Assembly: GCF_000767465.1 (NCBI RefSeq) | Contig: NZ_CP009291.1 | Span: 744,001-808,000 of the forward strand | DNA length: 64,000 bases | Reading direction: 5' to 3' | Origin: Novosphingobium pentaromativorans US6-1 | GTDB taxonomy: Bacteria; Pseudomonadota; Alphaproteobacteria; Sphingomonadales; Sphingomonadaceae | Part shown: positions 61,735 to 64,000 of the stretch, one piece after another | How the letters are laid out: each line of letters begins with the position of its first letter | How positions within the stretch are numbered: the stretch's first letter is position 1 | Notes under the pieces: model-generated | Database searches by the model: none | Seen by the model: the letters and a program-made list of their open reading frames with translations, nothing else | Told to the model about the DNA's origin: nothing | Translations under genes and position numbers: made by a program

Positions 61735-64000
61735 ATGCGGCAGAAAGAACTGCGGATCACGCTCGTCTGCTATGGGGGCATCTCTCTTGCCGTCTACATG
61801 CATGGCGTGACCAAGGAGCTGTGGAAGGTCCTTCGGGCAAGCCGGGCGTTCTGGGCCGACGAAGGCATCCTTGAGAGCAGCGAGGCCGTTTATGCACGGC
61901 TGCTGCGCAGGCTGGAACAGGGCAGCAACCTGAAACTGCGGGTTCTTTCCGACATCGTCGCCGGGGCGAGCGCGGGCGGGATCAACAGCATCTTCCTCGC
62001 GCAGGCGATCCACACCGGCCAGTCGCTCGAACCCTTGACCGAACTGTGGCTCGAATGCGCTGACGTCGACGTCCTGCTCGATCCCGATGCCAAGCCCTGG
62101 TCGCGTGCCGCCAAGTTCTGGGCAAGTCCGATCGTCTATTACCTCCTCCACCGCCCCGGCAATGCGGTGAGCGCTTCGGTCGCCCCTGAGACCCGCACCG
62201 AAGTGCGCGACAAGCTCTCGCGCCTGATCCGCTCGCGCTGGTTCGAGCCGCCCTTCAGCGGCATCGGCTTCTCGCGCCTCATCAACCGGGCGATGATGGC
62301 GATGGCAGAGGCGCCCGAGGGCAAGCCCCTGCTTCCGGCGCGGCACCCGCTCGACCTGTTCGTGACGGCGACCGACTTCAAGGGGCACCTTGAAACCCTG
62401 CGGCTCCACTCGCCCGAACTGGTGCTGGAGAGCGAGCATCGCCTGACCATCGATTTTCACGTCAAGTCGCGGGGCAAGGGCGAGGATCTCGCATCGATTC
62501 CGGCGCTGGTCCTCGCTGCGCGTTCGACGGCGAGCTTCCCCGGGGCCTTTCCGCCGCTGCAGATTGCGGAAATCGACAAGCTCGTGGGCGAAACCGCCAG
62601 CAAGTGGCCCGACCGCGATGCCTTCCTGCGCCGTGTCATGCCGGAACATTTCAGTCGCAAGGACATAGACAGTGTCTCGCTCATCGACGGCTCCGTCCTC
62701 GTCAATGCGCCGTTTGCCGATGCCATGACCGTGCTGCGCGACCGCCCTGCCGCGCGGGAAGTCGACCGGCGCTTCGTCTATATCGATCCGACCCCCGATC
62801 ACATTGGCCCCAGAATGCGGCGCGACACCAGAATACCCGGCTTCTTCCCGGTGATCTTCGGTTCGCTATCATCGATCCCGCGCGAGCAGCCGATCCGCGA
62901 CAACCTCGAGGCACTCGATCGCGATTCGCGCGAGATGCGCACGATGCGCGACATCGTGCTGGCCCTGCGCCCCGAGATCGAAGAGACCGTCGACAAACTG
63001 TTCGGGCGCACCCTGTTCCTCGACCGCCCCACTCCCAAGCGGCTTGCGGCATGGCGTAACAAGGCGCAGGAGGCCGCATTCCAGCAGGCCGGCTTTGCCT
63101 ATCACGGGTACGCCCAGGTCAAGTTCAGCGGCATTCTGGCGATGCTCGGCCGCATGGTCGATGAAGGCGTTCCGGAACAGGAGCTGTCCTCGACCGAGCC
63201 GATAGTACAACGGTTAATCGGCTATCTTGCCGATAACGGCCTCGACCGCATGCAGGCCCTGCGCGAAGGCACGTCTGCACCGATGATCGACTTCTTCCGT
63301 GCACACGACCTGGCTTTCCGGATCCGGCGGCTGCGCTTCCTGGCGCGGCGCGTGACGCAGGACTGGGAGGGCGATCCCAGCGTGACAGAACAGGACCGCG
63401 ACGATGCCCGGGCCGCGATCTACGAGGCCCTTGCGCTCTACATCGAGCGGGAGCCGCTGCACTATCTGGGAGAGGACTTCCCGCCCGCAGCCCGCAATTT
63501 CTTCAACGATCCCGGGGCCGTACTCGATCATATTGCGGCAAGGCGCTCATTGCCCGAGGTCGATGCGCAGGTCGATGAGATGCTCGCCGAAGTACTCGCA
63601 GCGATGCCTCCGACCCTGCGGCGCAGGGTCCTGCTCGCCTACCTGGGCTTCCCGTTCTACGACACGGTCACCCTGCCGCTGCTGCGCGGCGAAGGCCTGA
63701 CCGAATTCGATCCGATCCTGGTCGACAGGATTTCGCCCGAAGATTGCCATGCCATCCGCAAGGGCGGCATGGCCGATACCCTGCGCGGGACAGAGTTCTA
63801 CAACTTCGGCGCCTTTTTCAGCCGTGCCTATCGCGAGAACGACTACCTGTGGGGTCGCCTGCACGGGGCCGAGCGCATGATCGACCTGATCGCCTCCACG
63901 CTGGAGAAGGGACAGGCGATCCCTCAAGGTGAACTGGCTGCCTTCAAGAAGGACGCTTTTCTGGCGATCCTGAACGAAGAGCAGGACCGGCTGCTGGCCG
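61735..64000 (+). CDS. Patatin-like protein with DUF3376-type architecture (3' partial)
   Basis: The frame is open from the ATG at 61735 to the window end (755 codons), with no stop. Patatin elements: oxyanion loop CYGGISLAVYMHGV near the N-terminus, nucleophile motif GASAGG (VAGASAGGINS), and catalytic Asp in LIDGSVLVNAP, where the usual DGG is DGS. A long C-terminal helical region follows (FRIRRLRFLARR, YLGFPFYDTVTLPLL), typical of the large patatin-related proteins annotated with DUF3376. Probably a lipid acyl hydrolase; substrate unknown. It starts 70 bases from divergent radA. Confidence 0.85.
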   Translation, partial: MRQKELRITLVCYGGISLAVYMHGVTKELWKVLRASRAFWADEGILESSEAVYARLLRRLEQGSNLKLRVLSDIVAGASAGGINSIFLAQAIHTGQSLEPLTELWLECADVDVLLDPDAKPWSRAAKFWASPIVYYLLHRPGNAVSASVAPETRTEVRDKLSRLIRSRWFEPPFSGIGFSRLINRAMMAMAEAPEGKPLLPARHPLDLFVTATDFKGHLETLRLHSPELVLESEHRLTIDFHVKSRGKGEDLASIPALVLAARSTASFPGAFPPLQIAEIDKLVGETASKWPDRDAFLRRVMPEHFSRKDIDSVSLIDGSVLVNAPFADAMTVLRDRPAAREVDRRFVYIDPTPDHIGPRMRRDTRIPGFFPVIFGSLSSIPREQPIRDNLEALDRDSREMRTMRDIVLALRPEIEETVDKLFGRTLFLDRPTPKRLAAWRNKAQEAAFQQAGFAYHGYAQVKFSGILAMLGRMVDEGVPEQELSSTEPIVQRLIGYLADNGLDRMQALREGTSAPMIDFFRAHDLAFRIRRLRFLARRVTQDWEGDPSVTEQDRDDARAAIYEALALYIEREPLHYLGEDFPPAARNFFNDPGAVLDHIAARRSLPEVDAQVDEMLAEVLAAMPPTLRRRVLLAYLGFPFYDTVTLPLLRGEGLTEFDPILVDRISPEDCHAIRKGGMADTLRGTEFYNFGAFFSRAYRENDYLWGRLHGAERMIDLIASTLEKGQAIPQGELAAFKKDAFLAILNEEQDRLLA

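Overview
This GC-rich 64 kb window reads as chromosomal core sequence from a sphingomonad alphaproteobacterium, closest in feel to Novosphingobium/Sphingobium. The evidence is the dusB-ntrB-ntrC-ntrY-ntrX-hfq-hflX order, an E1-beta of pyruvate dehydrogenase carrying its own lipoyl domain, fused ispDF, PhaR, TrmFO, and a two-domain Hfq. I see no insertion sequence, integrase, prophage, CRISPR array or rRNA. One tRNA gene (Ser, anticodon TGA) is present. Genes are packed tightly and many stop/start codons overlap as ATGA.

Layout. 0-12 kb: the 3' end of pdhB, a three-gene TadE/TadG surface-assembly cluster, a squalene-synthase-fold protein, an EF-hand protein, trmFO, a YhhN-like membrane protein, gyrA with a DUF952 gene, and a secreted TPR-type protein. 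12-16.8 kb: beta-carbonic anhydrase, lipA-ratA, cinA, a secreted protein and ispDF. 16.8-26.2 kb: the nitrogen regulation operon followed by hfq and hflX. 26.1-35.1 kb: a ten-gene minus-strand run, mltB-rlpA-dac-tmk-holB-metG-tatD-MBL-small membrane protein-mazG, joining wall remodelling, replication and translation. 35.3 kb: tRNA-Ser.

35.5-47.4 kb looks like a short-chain carboxylate island. It holds a transporter-like sensor kinase (CrbS/CbrA type), a LuxR-type response regulator, acetyl-CoA synthetase, a DcaP-type porin, an MHS-family permease, a GNAT acetyltransferase and a propionyl-CoA synthetase-like ligase. The acs/porin divergent promoter region holds three TAGACC repeats spaced by two helical turns, a good candidate operator.

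47.5-64 kb: a PilZ protein, the second pyruvate dehydrogenase locus (pdhC-thioesterase-lpd), a universal stress protein, RNase R, an archaeal-type ProS, phaR, alr, a second MHS permease, a degenerate IscU-like protein, CvpA, RadA, and a divergent patatin/DUF3376-like gene that runs off the window.

I see no wholly new multi-gene defence or mobile system. The strongest points for a second look are the tandem Hfq, the phased operator in the carboxylate island, the low-GC GTTAC repeat block after ratA, the hairpin abutting the ntrY start codon, a probable PhaR operator, and several family members that have lost expected catalytic or ligand residues (RlpA, IscU-like, NtrX).
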